A stretch of 64,000 nt of DNA, from NCBI GenBank assembly GCA_946902985.2, contig OX336393.1, positions 127,562,533-127,626,532 of the forward strand, in the 5' to 3' direction. Shown here piece after piece: positions 1-10,238 of the stretch. Positions within the stretch are counted from its first letter, which is position 1. Each line of letters opens with the position of its first letter. The stretch comes from Meconema thalassinum (taxonomy: Eukaryota; Arthropoda; Insecta; Orthoptera; Tettigoniidae). The position numbers were made by a program, and so were the translations under genes. Under the pieces are notes generated by a model that worked only from the letters and a program-made list of their open reading frames with translations, was not told where the DNA came from and searched no databases.

Positions 1-50
1 TTGTTTTAAGGGGCCTAACATCTAGGTTATCGCCCCCCCCCCCCCCCATA
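1..50. repeat. Dispersed repeat fragment ending in poly-C
   Basis: The window opens in a short repeat containing GGCCTAACATCTAGGT followed by a run of 15 C (33-47). Related pieces occur at 42974-43032 and 47662-47700, so this is the edge of a dispersed repeat. The poly-C replaces what looks like a normal GGCCC continuation. I cannot assign a class. Confidence 0.5.
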
Positions 51-359
51 AGGTTTAGACTTCTCTGTAATTCCGAGAGGATTTACACCACTTGGGTTCT
101 CAACGGCTCAATTATAACTTTATTACTGTAGCCTATATGTTCTAACATAAATAATCATAAGTATCTGTCGAGATCCTGTCGGTTGACTTCTTCTTCTTCT
201 TGGCAATTGTGTGGGCTCAGCATTTTCCCTCTGCCCAATAATGAATTCCAAAGCTTTGAAACATTGTTTATCCTGAAGTAGCTCCAACAGATAGCGCACA
301 GGTATTATGTTGAATCATTTTGTTGTTTTGGTCAAATAACAGGCTGGTACGAACGCTTT
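51..359. other. AT-rich spacer, nothing recognised
   Basis: No open frame, repeat partner in the window or structural signal was found. A short (TTC)n tract lies near 189-200. Confidence 0.4.
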
Positions 360-865
360 AAAATTAAAATGTATCGTATTATCAACTAGTTCGAAATTGG
401 AGTTGCAGATATTAAGGTACAGTGCTATTTATTTTACAATAATGCCCAGTTTGTTTATGCAAACATTAGGGACTGCACACTTTCCATGTGGGTTATGGCT
501 AGAAGGATGGTGTTGCAAACTTCTCGACGTAGATTCCTAATTTTCTTGCATATTTCATAGTACCTTCCTGTTACCGTAAAGGTTCGTGCTGATTTTGTAT
601 TTGTGTTTGGCATTGTAACTACGATGGTTGATCCAATATAGGCTACATCGTCAACTTTCAAATCATGTAATTCATGTCCGACATGTTGGACTTTGAGTGC
701 ATGTGCGAAGCACATGAAAATGATATGAAAATGAAAATATTGAGCTCTGAGTGTTTGGAGAAACTGTATCATAATGAAAATTACTTTAATGACCCCCATT
801 ATGATAAAGTTTTCTGGCACATATTATTTATATTTCGACATCATCGAAAATAAACATCATTAAGA
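360..865 (-). pseudogene. Tyrosine-recombinase-like (Crypton/DUF3504-type) fragment, copy 1
   Basis: The minus strand reads through 820-455 and contains the block VTMPNTNTKSARTFTVTG followed by EICKKIRNLR. This resembles the conserved segment between the arm-binding and catalytic parts of the Crypton-like, KRBA2-associated tyrosine recombinases common in insect genomes. The catalytic C-terminus is not intact: the frame breaks at the left end and only weak similarity continues to about 360. A homologous copy lies in the opposite orientation at 60255-60850, and both keep a short hairpin upstream (762-776 with 797-811 here). This is a repeat-derived pseudogene. The family name rests on motif memory, so the class is moderately sure. 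Confidence 0.55.
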
Positions 866-1253
866 CATGCTTGTTTATAAAAACATACAACTTAAAAAAT
901 GCATTATGAATAACATGTAAAAATATTCTCTTATGCATTGTACTTCATCAATTATGACTATTGGCATGTCTAAAGAAATAATTGTTGTGGCTTCCTTCGT
1001 ATGTGGTACTGTGGTGTGATGCAATCAATTCACAGTTAAAGAGACGAGTCATGTCAATACGAGACTTTTTAATCATCTTGAATGTTGCAGCTTAATGTTT
1101 TGAAAAATGTTCGTACTGTAGAATTTGGTTCAAACTGCGTGTCGTTACTTATCCCTCACGTTTTATTATATGATATGAAATTCGGACTTAAACCCTAGCA
1201 GCAAAGTTTCGATGCACTTTTACAATTGGCTCTCTTGCGGCCTTAGTGAAATT
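866..1253. other. AT-rich spacer, nothing recognised
   Basis: No coding or repeat signal was seen apart from scattered short ORFs without motifs. It ends where the 40 bp satellite starts. Confidence 0.4.
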
Positions 1254-2670
1254 GTCTAACCCAGTAGCGACAAATTAATTAGGCTAGACAGTGGTCTAAC
1301 CCAGTAACGACGAATTAATTAGGCTAGACAGTGATCCAACCCAGTAGCGACCAATGGTTTGGCCTAGACAGTGGTCTAACGCAGTAGCGACCAATGTATT
1401 AGTCTAGACAGTGGTCTAACCAAGTAGTGACCAATTAATCTGTCTAGACAGTGGTCTAACCCAGTAGCGACCAATATTTTAGTCTAGACAGTGGTCTAAC
1501 CCGGTAGCGACCAATTAATTAGTCTAAGCAGTGGTCTAACCCAGTAGCGACCAATTAATTAGTCTAGACAGTGGTCTAACCCAGTAGCGACCAATTAATT
1601 AGTCTCGACAGTGGTCTAACCCAGCAGCGACAAATTAATTAGTCCAGAGGGTGGTGTAACCCAGTAGCGACCAATTAATTAGTCTAGACAGTGGTCTAAC
1701 CCAGTAGCGACCAATGGTTTGGCCTAGACAGTGGTCTAACCCAGTAGTAACAAATTATTTAGGCTAGACAGTGGTCCTACCCAGTAGCGACCAATGGTTT
1801 GGCCTAGACAGTGGTCTAACCCAGTACTGACCAATTAATTAGTCTAGATACTGGTCTAACCCAGTAGCGACCAATTAATTAGTCTAAACGGTGGTCTAAC
1901 CCAGTAGCGACCATTGGTTTGGCCTCGACAGTGGTCTAACCCAGTACCGATCAATTAATTAGTCTAGACGGTGCTCTAACCCAGTAGGGACCAATTAATT
2001 AGTCTAGACAGTGGTCTAACCCAGTAGCGACGAATTAATTAGTCTAGACTGTGGTCTAACCCAGTAGCGACCATTGGTTTGGCCTCGACAGTGGTCTAAC
2101 CCAGTACCGATCAATTAATTAGTCTAGACGGTGGTCTAACCCAGTAGGGACCAATTAATTAGTCTAGACAGTGGTCTAACCCAGTAGCGACGAATTAATT
2201 AGTCTAGACTGTGGTCTAACCCAGTAGCGACCATTGGTTTGGCCTCGACAGTGGTCTAACCCAGTACCGATCAATTAATTAGTCTAGACGGTGGTCTAAC
2301 CCAGTAGGGACCAATTAATTAGTCTAGACAGTGGTCTAACCCAGTAGCGACGAATTAATTAGTCTAGACTGTGGTCTAACCCAGTAGCGACCAATTAATT
2401 AGTCTAGACAGTGGTCTAACCCAGTAGCGAACAATTAGTTAGTCTAGATGGTGGTCTAACCCAGTAGCGACCAATGGTTTGGCCTAGACAGTGGTCTAAC
2501 CCAGTACTGACCAATTAATTAGTCTAGATACTGGTCTAACCCAGTAGCGACCAATTAATTAGTCTAGACAGTGGTGTAACCCAGCAGCGACAAATTAATT
2601 AGTCTAGACACTGGTCCTACCCAGTAGCGACTAATGGATTTCGATAGTGGCCTAACACAGTAGCGACCAG
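1254..2670. repeat. 40 bp satellite array, about 35 copies
   Basis: Head-to-tail units of 40 bp share the core GTGGTCTAACCCAGTAGCGA followed by CCAATTAATTAGTCTAGACA. Variants carry CCAATGGTTTGGCC in place of the AATTAATT block. Each unit has a small inverted repeat (TAGAC...GTCTA around AGTG) and a palindromic AATTAATT. Copies differ by a few substitutions and almost no indels, so the period holds for 1.4 kb. There is no coding potential. It is a satellite or long minisatellite, not a CRISPR, because no unique spacers alternate with the repeats. Confidence 0.95.
1921..2400. repeat. 160 bp higher-order repeat inside the satellite
   Basis: Four diverged 40 bp monomers (beginning GGCCTCGAC, AGTCTAGACGG, AGTCTAGACAG and AGTCTAGACTG) recur in the same order as blocks at 1921-2080, 2081-2240 and 2241-2400. 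The blocks are nearly identical to one another while the monomers within a block differ. The last block loses the TTGGTTT variant at its end. This is the signature of recent unequal exchange in 160 bp steps. Confidence 0.9.
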
Positions 2671-2936
2671 CGACTTCTTCGAGACATAGACTTGAAGGTA
2701 ATGCAATGGATTGCAGACAGTGTCTTCAGGGGAATGCGGTGAAGTGAAGCTGGCAGCATTGCCTATATCTTGTCTTTTCCAACTTATTTTGTCAGTTTAC
2801 TACTGAAACATTGAAGCGTTCATAATGTCCTTATTTAGGTTCGAATGTGATGTTTCCTGAATGCAGTTAGTCGCGTTAACCGTGTAGTCCAGTCAATAAA
2901 CGAATTTCACCCTACATCAGATGCGGGGTCGTTTTT
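2671..2936. other. Unique-looking spacer
   Basis: Unclassified sequence between the satellite and E1. Nothing recognised. Confidence 0.4.
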
Positions 2937-3004
2937 AGCCTACTTTAGATTTTTGCAAAAAATGAAAGTAGACTTATGAGATCAACACAGGGCGAAAAAA
3001 AAGT

Positions 3005-3085
<81 letters not shown>

Positions 3086-4218
3086 TGTGTGTACTCTCAA
3101 TGTCTGCCCCCCCCCTATCAATTCGAACACGGTGAACGCGAATTGAACGAAATTTGGTACAGAGGTAGCACTAGCAAAGGGCACCTCAGTGGCATGTTTT
3201 ATATCGCCGCCATCTTGATGGAAACGTACTGGCGGCCACACAAATGTTCAAAGCTTAAATCAAATTACGACTAACCTAATCATCCGATCTCGACCAAATT
3301 TTGCAACAACATACCTTTATGGAGGGAGCATCCTTTGACCAATCTAATAGATAATTAGCCTAATAGTTTGCGGTTGGCGGCCATCTTTGTGTCAAAATCG
3401 ATTCCCCCTATTAATTCAAACAAGGTGAAACCGAATGGAATGAAATTTGGTACAGATATAGCACTAGCAAAGGGCACCTCAGTGGCATGTTTTATATCGC
3501 CGCCATCTTGATGGAAACGTAATGGCGGCCACACAAATGTTCAAAGCTTAAATCAAATTACGATTAACCTAATCATCCGATCTCTACCAAATTTTGCAAC
3601 AACATACCTTTATGGAGGGAGCATCCTTTGATCAAAGTAATAGGTGATAAGCCTAATATTTTGCGGATGGCGGCCATCTTTGTGTGAAAATCGATTCCCC
3701 CTATCAATTCGAACACGGTGAAACCCAATGGAACGAAATTTGGTACAGAGGTAGCAATAGCAAAGGGAACCTCAGTGTCATGTTTTATATCACCACCATC
3801 TTGACGAAAACGTAATCGCGGCCACCCAAATGCTGAAAGCTAAAATGTAATTACGACCAACCTAATAATCTGGTCTCTACCAAATCTTGCAACAACATAT
3901 CTTTGTGTGGGAAGCATATTCTGACCAAACTGCAAGATCATCAGCCCAATAGTTTGCAGATGGTGGCCAAGTATGTGTGCAAATCGATTCCCCCTATCAA
4001 TTCAAACACGGTGAAACCGAAATGAATGATTTTTTTTACATAGGTAGCACTAGAAAAGGGCACCTCATATTCATGTTTAATATCCCTATAGCACGTTGTA
4101 TTTCAGCAAGCTACTACAACCAACATTCAATTATGCTCCTTGAAAAGGACGAAGAGTTACAACAATACCCATGCATTTAGGAGAAAGTAGGCTATACGTT
4201 CTTTACTGAACACTTGTT
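2937..4218 (+). repeat. Hairpin-ended repeat E1 (class C, 292 bp internal period)
   Basis: It starts with the family 5' hairpin (AGCCTACTTT pairing with AAAGTAGACT, then TATGAGATC). A (GT)n tract follows, then four tandem units of about 292 bp, each opening CCCCTATYAATTC. ATTC of that block recurs at 3121, 3413, 3707 and 4000. Units carry GCCGCCATCTTG or GCGGCCATCTTT motifs at 3206, 3377, 3499 and 3670. The fourth unit is cut short. The end at 4197-4218 keeps a decayed version of the family 3' hairpin (GTTC...GAAC then ACTTGTT). No coding capacity. The superfamily is unknown to me. Confidence 0.8.
3003..3093. repeat. (GT)n microsatellite
   Basis: About 45 GT dinucleotides with three interruptions, at the fixed position inside the 5' end of E1 where every family member has a microsatellite. 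Confidence 0.97.
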
Positions 4219-4919
4219 TATTTTTTAATGTTGTTTAGGACCATTATTAATCCACGTTTCCGTCATCTACCCTCCCCCTCCCTCCTTGCTTCGTCCACCA
4301 TCTTGAATAAACTGTCAGAAATCGGCCCTTTTTTTCGTTTTTGGCCTCTAGCTCATTCCCAGTTCTTTTTATGAAGATATATCTAAGTAAGAAGATATAG
4401 ATTACTAAATTTCCAACAAATTGATGTGGAAGTTTTGTTTGTAGGACCAAGCGTATCCGAGCTACGAGAAGCCAAAAAAGGGCAAAAATTGGCGAATCGG
4501 CAGTTTCTTCACTTTCGCTTCACTTTCCATCGCCAAACAGGGGGAAGACTTGATCTCAGCAAAACGTTTATTGAATGAAAGTTTTAGAGAATTTAATTTC
4601 CTTTAAAATTCATGTATCAAAAAAAACGAGCAATGTGTAGGAGTGGGGGTAAATTTAAGAAAACTAGAAGAAATGCTTTTTTGGTTTGTTTTTTGTGATT
4701 CAGCCCTGGAGTGCCATGTTGGTGAAAGATTTTCGTTTTCATTATATTACAACCATTTTTTGAACACAGCAGTGTATCTAAATAATATTTGAACCAATTT
4801 TTGTATAAATATGAATAGATGGGAGAGAACATATTCGTTACACATTCATTTAAAAAGTTAGTGTGTATTTACCAAATACAATGCAATACAATGCATTTTA
4901 TATTTTTATTATTTACATA
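4219..4919. other. AT-rich spacer, nothing recognised
   Basis: Pyrimidine tract CCTCCCCCTCCCTCC near 4270, otherwise plain AT-rich DNA. Short ORFs on both strands have no motif. Confidence 0.4.
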
Positions 4920-5300
4920 TTAATTATTAGGGAATAATGAACACAGTAAAATACAAACTTTAAAAGAGAAGGGCGGGCGGTTGCTACAGTAACCGGGGAC
5001 GTTTCGCAATGGGGTTCGGGAGGGCTGACTCTTTGGCAGGTCTTCGTCGAATGGTATGGATGGGTTATCGATGTTTTCCTCTTCCTCGTCAGCGACTATC
5101 AAGGGACGGTTGTCGCAGGACTTTCCGCCGCAGCAGAATTTGCAGAAAATGGAGCAATGCAGACCGGCTTTGCTGCATCCACTATCTACGGAACAGCCGG
5201 TACACAGCTGCATGACACAGTCTTCAGGAGGGTACGAGGAGCAGTGGTAGAAAGTTAGAAAACCAACTTTGGAGTGAAAATCAAAATCATTACACGACAT
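4920..5300 (-). pseudogene. Cysteine-rich CXC-like C-terminal domain of an element-derived protein
   Basis: A 126-residue minus-strand frame holds, at about residues 29-60, closely spaced cysteines in the order LCTGCSVDSGC, KAGLHCSIFCKFC, GGKSCDN. An acidic stretch DEEEEN follows. The spacing (C-x2-C-x5-C-x6-C-x3-C-x2-C, then a final C) matches a cysteine-rich tail I know from repeated, apparently transposon-encoded proteins of invertebrates. That tail is loosely similar to the TCR/CXC fold and is normally preceded by a proline-rich PPAPEDLL-type stretch; here SSYPPEDCVMQL precedes it. The preceding domain is absent, so this is a fragment. No TIR or TSD was found. Family assignment is from memory. 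Confidence 0.45.
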
Positions 5301-5417
5301 CCATCAGCAATTTTGGTGCTTCTTATCGAAAGTAGCCTACTGTAGGTCCTAGAGCTCTCTACGGATACAATTGGGCGCATTATTAGGATCATTTAAGGTT
5401 TTTTTTACTGAAGTATA
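5301..5417. other. Short spacer before the mariner-like element
   Basis: Unique-looking sequence. The last two bases TA precede the transposon end. Confidence 0.4.
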
Positions 5418-5598
5418 CAGGGTGTTTCTAAATTCCCAGTACAAACTTTGAGGGCATGTAGTGGGGACCAAGACTGTTCAGTTTAGCATAGGAACTTGTG
5501 TCCGGAAACGTACCTTCTTCCTGTCACTCGCATAAATCCACTAGAGCACACGTGCATTGCTCTCTGTCCGATTCCTGCTGCTCGTCGTCTGGGTCCAA

Positions 5599-6360
5599 TT
5601 ACAGGTGGGGCTCAATGTAACAACCACCGACGTCAACACAGACACGGTTTTTCCGTACCATGTTCTGGTACACACGATCACCACTCTCTGGTCCTCCAAC
5701 ATCCACCGCAGCCATGACCTGCGTCAGTAGATCTTCCCCGGATTCCACAGGGACACGTAAATCCCGGTTTTCGTATGACCCCACAGATAGAGCAGACGCA
5801 AGAAAAGCTTGCCGAACCTCAACGAAGCGCAGAGACCAATATCAATGGGCGTATTTTAATGCTCATAGCGGGGCTCCTGTGTGTCCCCAGAATGCTGATT
5901 ACCGGGCTCACTGCACAACAACGCGGCTCGCTCCGAAGCGCGGTCTACATACGTAAACCAAGCGTAAACCCAGTCACAGTTCGGCCTGCCAAGCCTGGGC
6001 AGACGATCCGTTCAGAACTGCTGCTAGCGAGCTACTGCCGCGAAGTGGGAGGGGCGTTGTATGCCATTACCGAGCACACCCGAACCCCCGAACATTGCCG
6101 AAGATCTGCGCAGCATTCTTCGGCAAGCTTTTCTTCCGTCTCCTCTAGTAGTCTAGCGGTGTCAAGTCGGTTGATCGTGCTGGCCAAGCAACCGGGCCAC
6201 CACGACCTATCCACTGTTGCCCAAATATGTGGTGCAGATGATCTCGCACAGCAAGTGAAAAATGAGGTGGTGTGGCATCGTGCTGAAACCACATGTTTGG
6301 ACGCACATGCAGTGGCACATTGTCTAAGAACTCATTCAGTACGTCGTCAAGGAATACTAA
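5599..6360 (-). pseudogene. Mariner-like transposase, catalytic and C-terminal parts, broken
   Basis: From 6360 down to about 6150 the frame reads through FLDNVPLHVRPNMWFQHDATPPH, then FGQQWIGRGGP and PARSTDLTPLDY. These are the second catalytic aspartate block and the SPDLTPLDF-type block of mariner-like transposases. The MITE at 5790-6145 interrupts just after LDY. The C-terminus resumes at 5789-5599 with LTQVMAAVDVGG, VRKNRVC and GGCYIEPHL. The transposase is non-functional because it is split by two insertions and lacks its N-terminus. Confidence 0.8.
5790..6145. mobile_element. 356 bp MITE with inverted repeats, TA duplication
   Basis: Ends are inverted copies: GAGCAGACGCAAGAAAAGCT from 5790 and the reverse complement GAGGAGACGGAAGAAAAGCT from 6145, continuing TTGCCGAA. 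TA flanks both ends (5788-5789 and 6146-6147). It lies inside the transposase frame, between the LDY and the following LWG-type residues. It is GC-richer than its surroundings. The long plus-strand ORF that crosses it (5775-6560) has no recognisable domain. Confidence 0.7.
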
Positions 6361-6364
6361 GTAC
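6361..6364. repeat. Target-site duplication GTAC, left
   Basis: GTAC precedes the leftmost LTR (TGAGCCCG). The same GTAC follows the rightmost LTR at 35486-35489, and the transposase frame reads correctly across one copy of GTAC when the array is removed. Confidence 0.9.
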
Positions 6365-8905
6365 TGAGCCCGTCAGAGGAGCTGCCAGGATAGCCAACAA
6401 CCGCAATGACTTCCCTAACATCTCATCCGTCGGACCTAACTGCCGTGAGGATCAGGTGAACTTCCAAATAGGCCAAAGCGGCACGAGAAACTGTAGTCCA
6501 CGGGGATCGTGGTACATGGTGACGAAGGTCATAGACTGCCTAAGGAAAGGTTCACCTTAAAAACTAGACTGAGAAAAGAAACATCCAGACTTATGTAAAA
6601 CACCGTGAAAATTTATTGTAAATTTTACAAACCACTAGCCTAGTTCGGAGGGTTTCTATCGGCTAATCCGCAAGCTAATAAATAATTAAAAATAAAGAGC
6701 AGGTCCCTACCTGAGAAGTTACAGTAAACCCTCGCGAAAGATCTGTCTCACAATAATAAAGCAACAACAGCAACACTAGGAAAATGGTACGACGCAAATC
6801 CCTAGGTCAAGTTACAAGATCAAGCTAATATCAGAATTTACATTTAACAGGGTAACAAAACAAATCTAAGTTAGGATGATACCATCTCCACATTTACATT
6901 TAACGTTAATTCATCTAGCTAAGTCCTATCAATTAATAACAAAATTTACGGCGGTGACGTCCGTAATATCAAACAATTACATTCAAAGCTAAGTGATCAG
7001 CCATAAAAAACATCTAAGTCATTCTTAGGAACTAAGTGCTAATCAGCACACAAAAGGGTAACATAGAGGATTCATACTCTTTTACATCATAAATAAATAA
7101 GAGACCACAGTTTTATTCAAATGCCTGCCTACACCTTGGTTTACTGTTTGTAAGCCATAGTCATCTAATGTGTGTAATTACGGTGACGACTGCGTAGTAA
7201 AGACTACGTCTAACATCGTATGGCCTGCGCTCCACCAGCTACGAACTCAAGGTTCGAGCAAGCTTCAGTCGCAACAAAAAGTGTCAGCTGTCCTCAAGTC
7301 ATTTCCTCCAGGAAATACCTTCATTAGCACGGCTATGTCAGCAGGTTCCAAATTCAAATGAACAAGGTTAAATAGAAAGAAATCGTTAGTTAGCTTTTGT
7401 TTACCAAAATTATGCGTTTTATTATTAAGATGTCGGTTTAGGTTATCGTTGGTTTATGGCGAATAATACTGACAAGCCTGGGCACGGAGTGTCTCCCTGA
7501 GATCATCTCTGCCGAAAAGCCTCGACTCAAAAGTCGGAATAAAATCAACGAGCTATAACAACTCGGACACACAATAACACAAGTTACCAGCGGCTCACAG
7601 CTCGCGTTCAATAACTCTGGGACGGGCCTGGACACAATCAGTTACCCTCCCTAAATATCTGGTCAACGGGAACAGTCCCGGACATGGTACACACAATACC
7701 ATCATACATGAAAAACCTCCCTAGCGGGGCTAGCCTACAACGTACTATAGAGACCTGACATAACTGTACTCGTCAAAACAACGGTACACGCAACAGCGTT
7801 TAACTAACAAATGACAATCTACAGAACATATGATCAGATACAAGAATGGACACTGGGTTCCATAAGCTATAATTGCAATGGAAGGGAAAGTGAATGCTAA
7901 AAGCATTCTGTCTTATGTTAACATCAGTCTGTCTCACTTAGAAGAATGCGCTCTCACACGGGCGCTGGGTAGAATTCACAAAACCTGTTCGTGTCGCCGC
8001 AGGCTACAAGGTTCCTGCGCCGTATGACACAACACACTAACTAGGCCGGCAATTTAAGCAAGATAATAACTGTACAACTGGCCTCACAATAATACCTTTA
8101 CCATAGGTTATAAACCTCGAAGAATATGTGCATAAAAAGCACGCTATAAATCTGAATACAATCATATAACACTGCCTTTCACATCAAAGACGTTTAAAAG
8201 GTAGCAATGTCACTCATTGCTGGAGCTCTCTGCTCTCAAAAATAAAATACTCTATTTCTGACTTGTATCAAACATCAAATAAACACGTGTCATCACACTT
8301 GACACAACAAAATAATAATTGTGGCGCAAATACCACTCTCTGCTGGATCTTCTTAATGATGCGTTGGGAACAGGGTTCGATGCCGGACAACAACGAAACC
8401 TCCCTATTACTTATAAGGTCCACACTTGACCTGGATGGCTTCTGAGCTCATCTCTAATTAAATATAATGCAGTTACAAAACTGGTAATTACAGTCGATTA
8501 CCCAAATGATACGACTACTCTAACGAAGTCAGGGGTGTAACACCGACTGGCTGCAAAAAGTGCAGTTAAAGAAATATAACCATGGCATCAGATTGCCATA
8601 ACTAAAGTCTGCAAAGACTTGAAAAATCACCCCAGATAGGGTTAACCAAAGTAGCCTCAAAATGCCTACAGTCACGTTTAGCAATAGACATAAATTGACG
8701 TTCTACGACGTCCATCAAGCTGCACCAGGGTTGACCAAAATGTCAGACCCAAGGGTGACTCACAATCACTGCAAATAAATGACATCTAATTAGACTAATT
8801 ACATTCCCTACCTATGAAATGGCTGTCACTAAGTTCGGTTGGTTCACAAACTACACTAATCTAACTATACCACCAGAAACTAGAACAAGGAAGGGTGTAC
8901 AAAAC

Positions 8906-9195
8906 TCACAATATGAAGGAGCCCACACTTAGCTCTCTGTCTAACGACAAGGGTTGAACAAGAGCACCTCTGGCTTTCAGGATTGGCATCGTCCTCATCA
9001 GAACTTCCATCTGGGCTCTCTCAAAGACCAGGGTTCGGTCTGTCCCTGTAGTTGACCTCGTTAATTGACTGGACATGCCTAGGAAAGGCATCCTCGGTTC
9101 CTTCCTTCTCGTCCGATGTTCTAGAAGTTCCATAATCAAGCTGGTCCCATCCGAGACATCTCCCTCATATCATAATTGTATCAGCCCATGGTCTC
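8906..9195 (-). other. Open frame in LTR, C-terminal piece (function unknown)
   Basis: A stop-poor sense-strand frame ends ELSVGSFIL before TGA near 8906. It contains SSQLTRSTTGTDRTLVFERA and MEVLMRTMPILKARG. The corresponding frame in the middle LTR (26030 onward) is longer upstream because TGG replaces the TGA near 9175. It ends at a possible splice donor (GTGAGT). I recognise no domain. It may be non-coding LTR sequence that happens to be open, or an exon of the same captured sequence as 9181-9840. Confidence 0.3.
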
Positions 9196-9840
9196 GGCCT
9201 CGAACATGGTGTTGAAAAAGTTGACCACGTGGGCGGTAGAATAAGACTTGTAGTAGATCATTATTATCACTTGAAAATTACAGTATTCGTCGCAGATATC
9301 ACAGGCTTTAAATATAACTGGTAACACGGCCTCTACACTTTGCAGATGTAAATGATAAATGGCCATGCACTGTTCTGCGGTTCCACACGTGTACAGACGC
9401 TACTTTTTCTATCACGTGGCATCCGTGAAATGGGCGTCGTTTTATTATAAATAAATTCACCGTAGCATTTTGTGTATAATGTACCTTTATAATCACACTT
9501 GTTCCAAGTAATAATTTCACATTTACCTGTATATTTCCGCACCAGGCTTTCGGCCCTCCACAAACACGTGGGTGTAAAAATGTGGTGCTACAGTAATGTC
9601 GTAAATTTCACAATACTTGCCAAATAATTCACTACACAATTCGTGTTGATCACTGCACATCAACAACAGTGATTCGTAGTATAATTGTGCTCGATGGCAC
9701 TCGATAATGATTTCCACGCTGAAAAGCGGACTGTTTGCCACGTCTAATGCGACGGATATAATTACACGCCTACACAGGGCAGATTCTCCAGACGTAGTGC
9801 AAGGAACTGCGTTCCTCGTGGAAGCAAGTCGTCAAAACTA
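9181..9840 (-). pseudogene. Unrecognised protein-like segment inside the Gypsy LTR (left copy)
   Basis: Three overlapping minus-strand frames follow one another: about 9820-9526, 9563-9333 and 9366-9181. They look like protein: many Cys, Tyr and His, blocks such as HFYTHVFVEG, VIFKACDICDEYC and FFNTMFEAETMG, and low stop density. The breaks could be frameshifts or an intron (AG|GTAAAT donor near 9533, acceptor unclear). The same sequence, with the same breaks, is in the right LTR at 34492-35150. It lies in sense with the element in the upstream part of the LTR. No homologue comes to mind; a captured host or viral gene piece is only a guess. Confidence 0.4.
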
Positions 9841-10175
9841 AGTCGTTGAGCGACTACTTACATTCCTATTTGCGTATCTGCAATGATATTACCTTACCTT
9901 AAAGTGAAAAAACATTCTCCAAAATGTTTCAATAATACTGAATGACGAAATGGAATATTCTGAGTCTCGTAGAAAGATAAAATTGATTAATAAGACCTCA
10001 GATAAATAATTAACAGACTTCACAAAAGTCAAAAGTGCGATTCTCCGCTACTTCAAAGAGAATTGTATAAGCTCTCAGCTTCTCGTAGCTTTCTGGGTGT
10101 GTTCAAAGGTAGTACATCCCATCATAAATGTGCTGTCGTGTAAAATATCACATGAACCTTAGCTCAGCGGGTTCA

Positions 10176-10194
10176 TCTGCCTCTCCGTCGTTTC
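10176..10194 (-). promoter_or_regulatory. Polypurine tract of Gypsy copy A1
   Basis: The minus strand reads CGACGGAGAGGCAGA directly before the LTR start TGAACCCG. This is the expected plus-strand primer position between integrase and the 3' LTR. Confidence 0.6.
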
Positions 10195-10238
10195 AAATAA
10201 AATGTTGGGACGACATTTTTATTTGACTCAAAGTTCAT

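Larger units (their letters stand above)
6365..10175 (-). repeat. Gypsy LTR, left (3' LTR of copy A1), 3.8 kb
   Basis: The full-length LTR runs from TGAGCCCG at 6365 to CGGGTTCA at 10175 and is unusually long for Ty3/Gypsy. It is bounded on the left by TSD GTAC and on the right by the polypurine tract. It aligns with the right LTR throughout, except that the right LTR lacks about 220 bp equivalent to roughly 8251-8480. It contains minus-strand protein-like frames (8906-9180 and 9181-9840). No transposon inside it explains its length. Confidence 0.9.

Noticed and set aside
1254..2670. Possible CRISPR array
   Set aside because: The 40 bp units are contiguous, with no unique spacers and no cas genes, in a eukaryotic repeat context.
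3005..3274. 89- and 98-residue ORFs rich in Val-Cys or Thr-His
   Set aside because: They are translations of the (GT)n tract and flanking repeat in two strands, with no codon constraint.
5775..6560. 261-residue plus-strand ORF
   Set aside because: It crosses a MITE, the antisense of a transposase and the Gypsy LTR edge. No part reads as a protein domain.
7170..7361. 63-residue plus ORF repeated in all three Gypsy LTRs
   Set aside because: Antisense in the LTR, without motif. Repetition is due to LTR identity.
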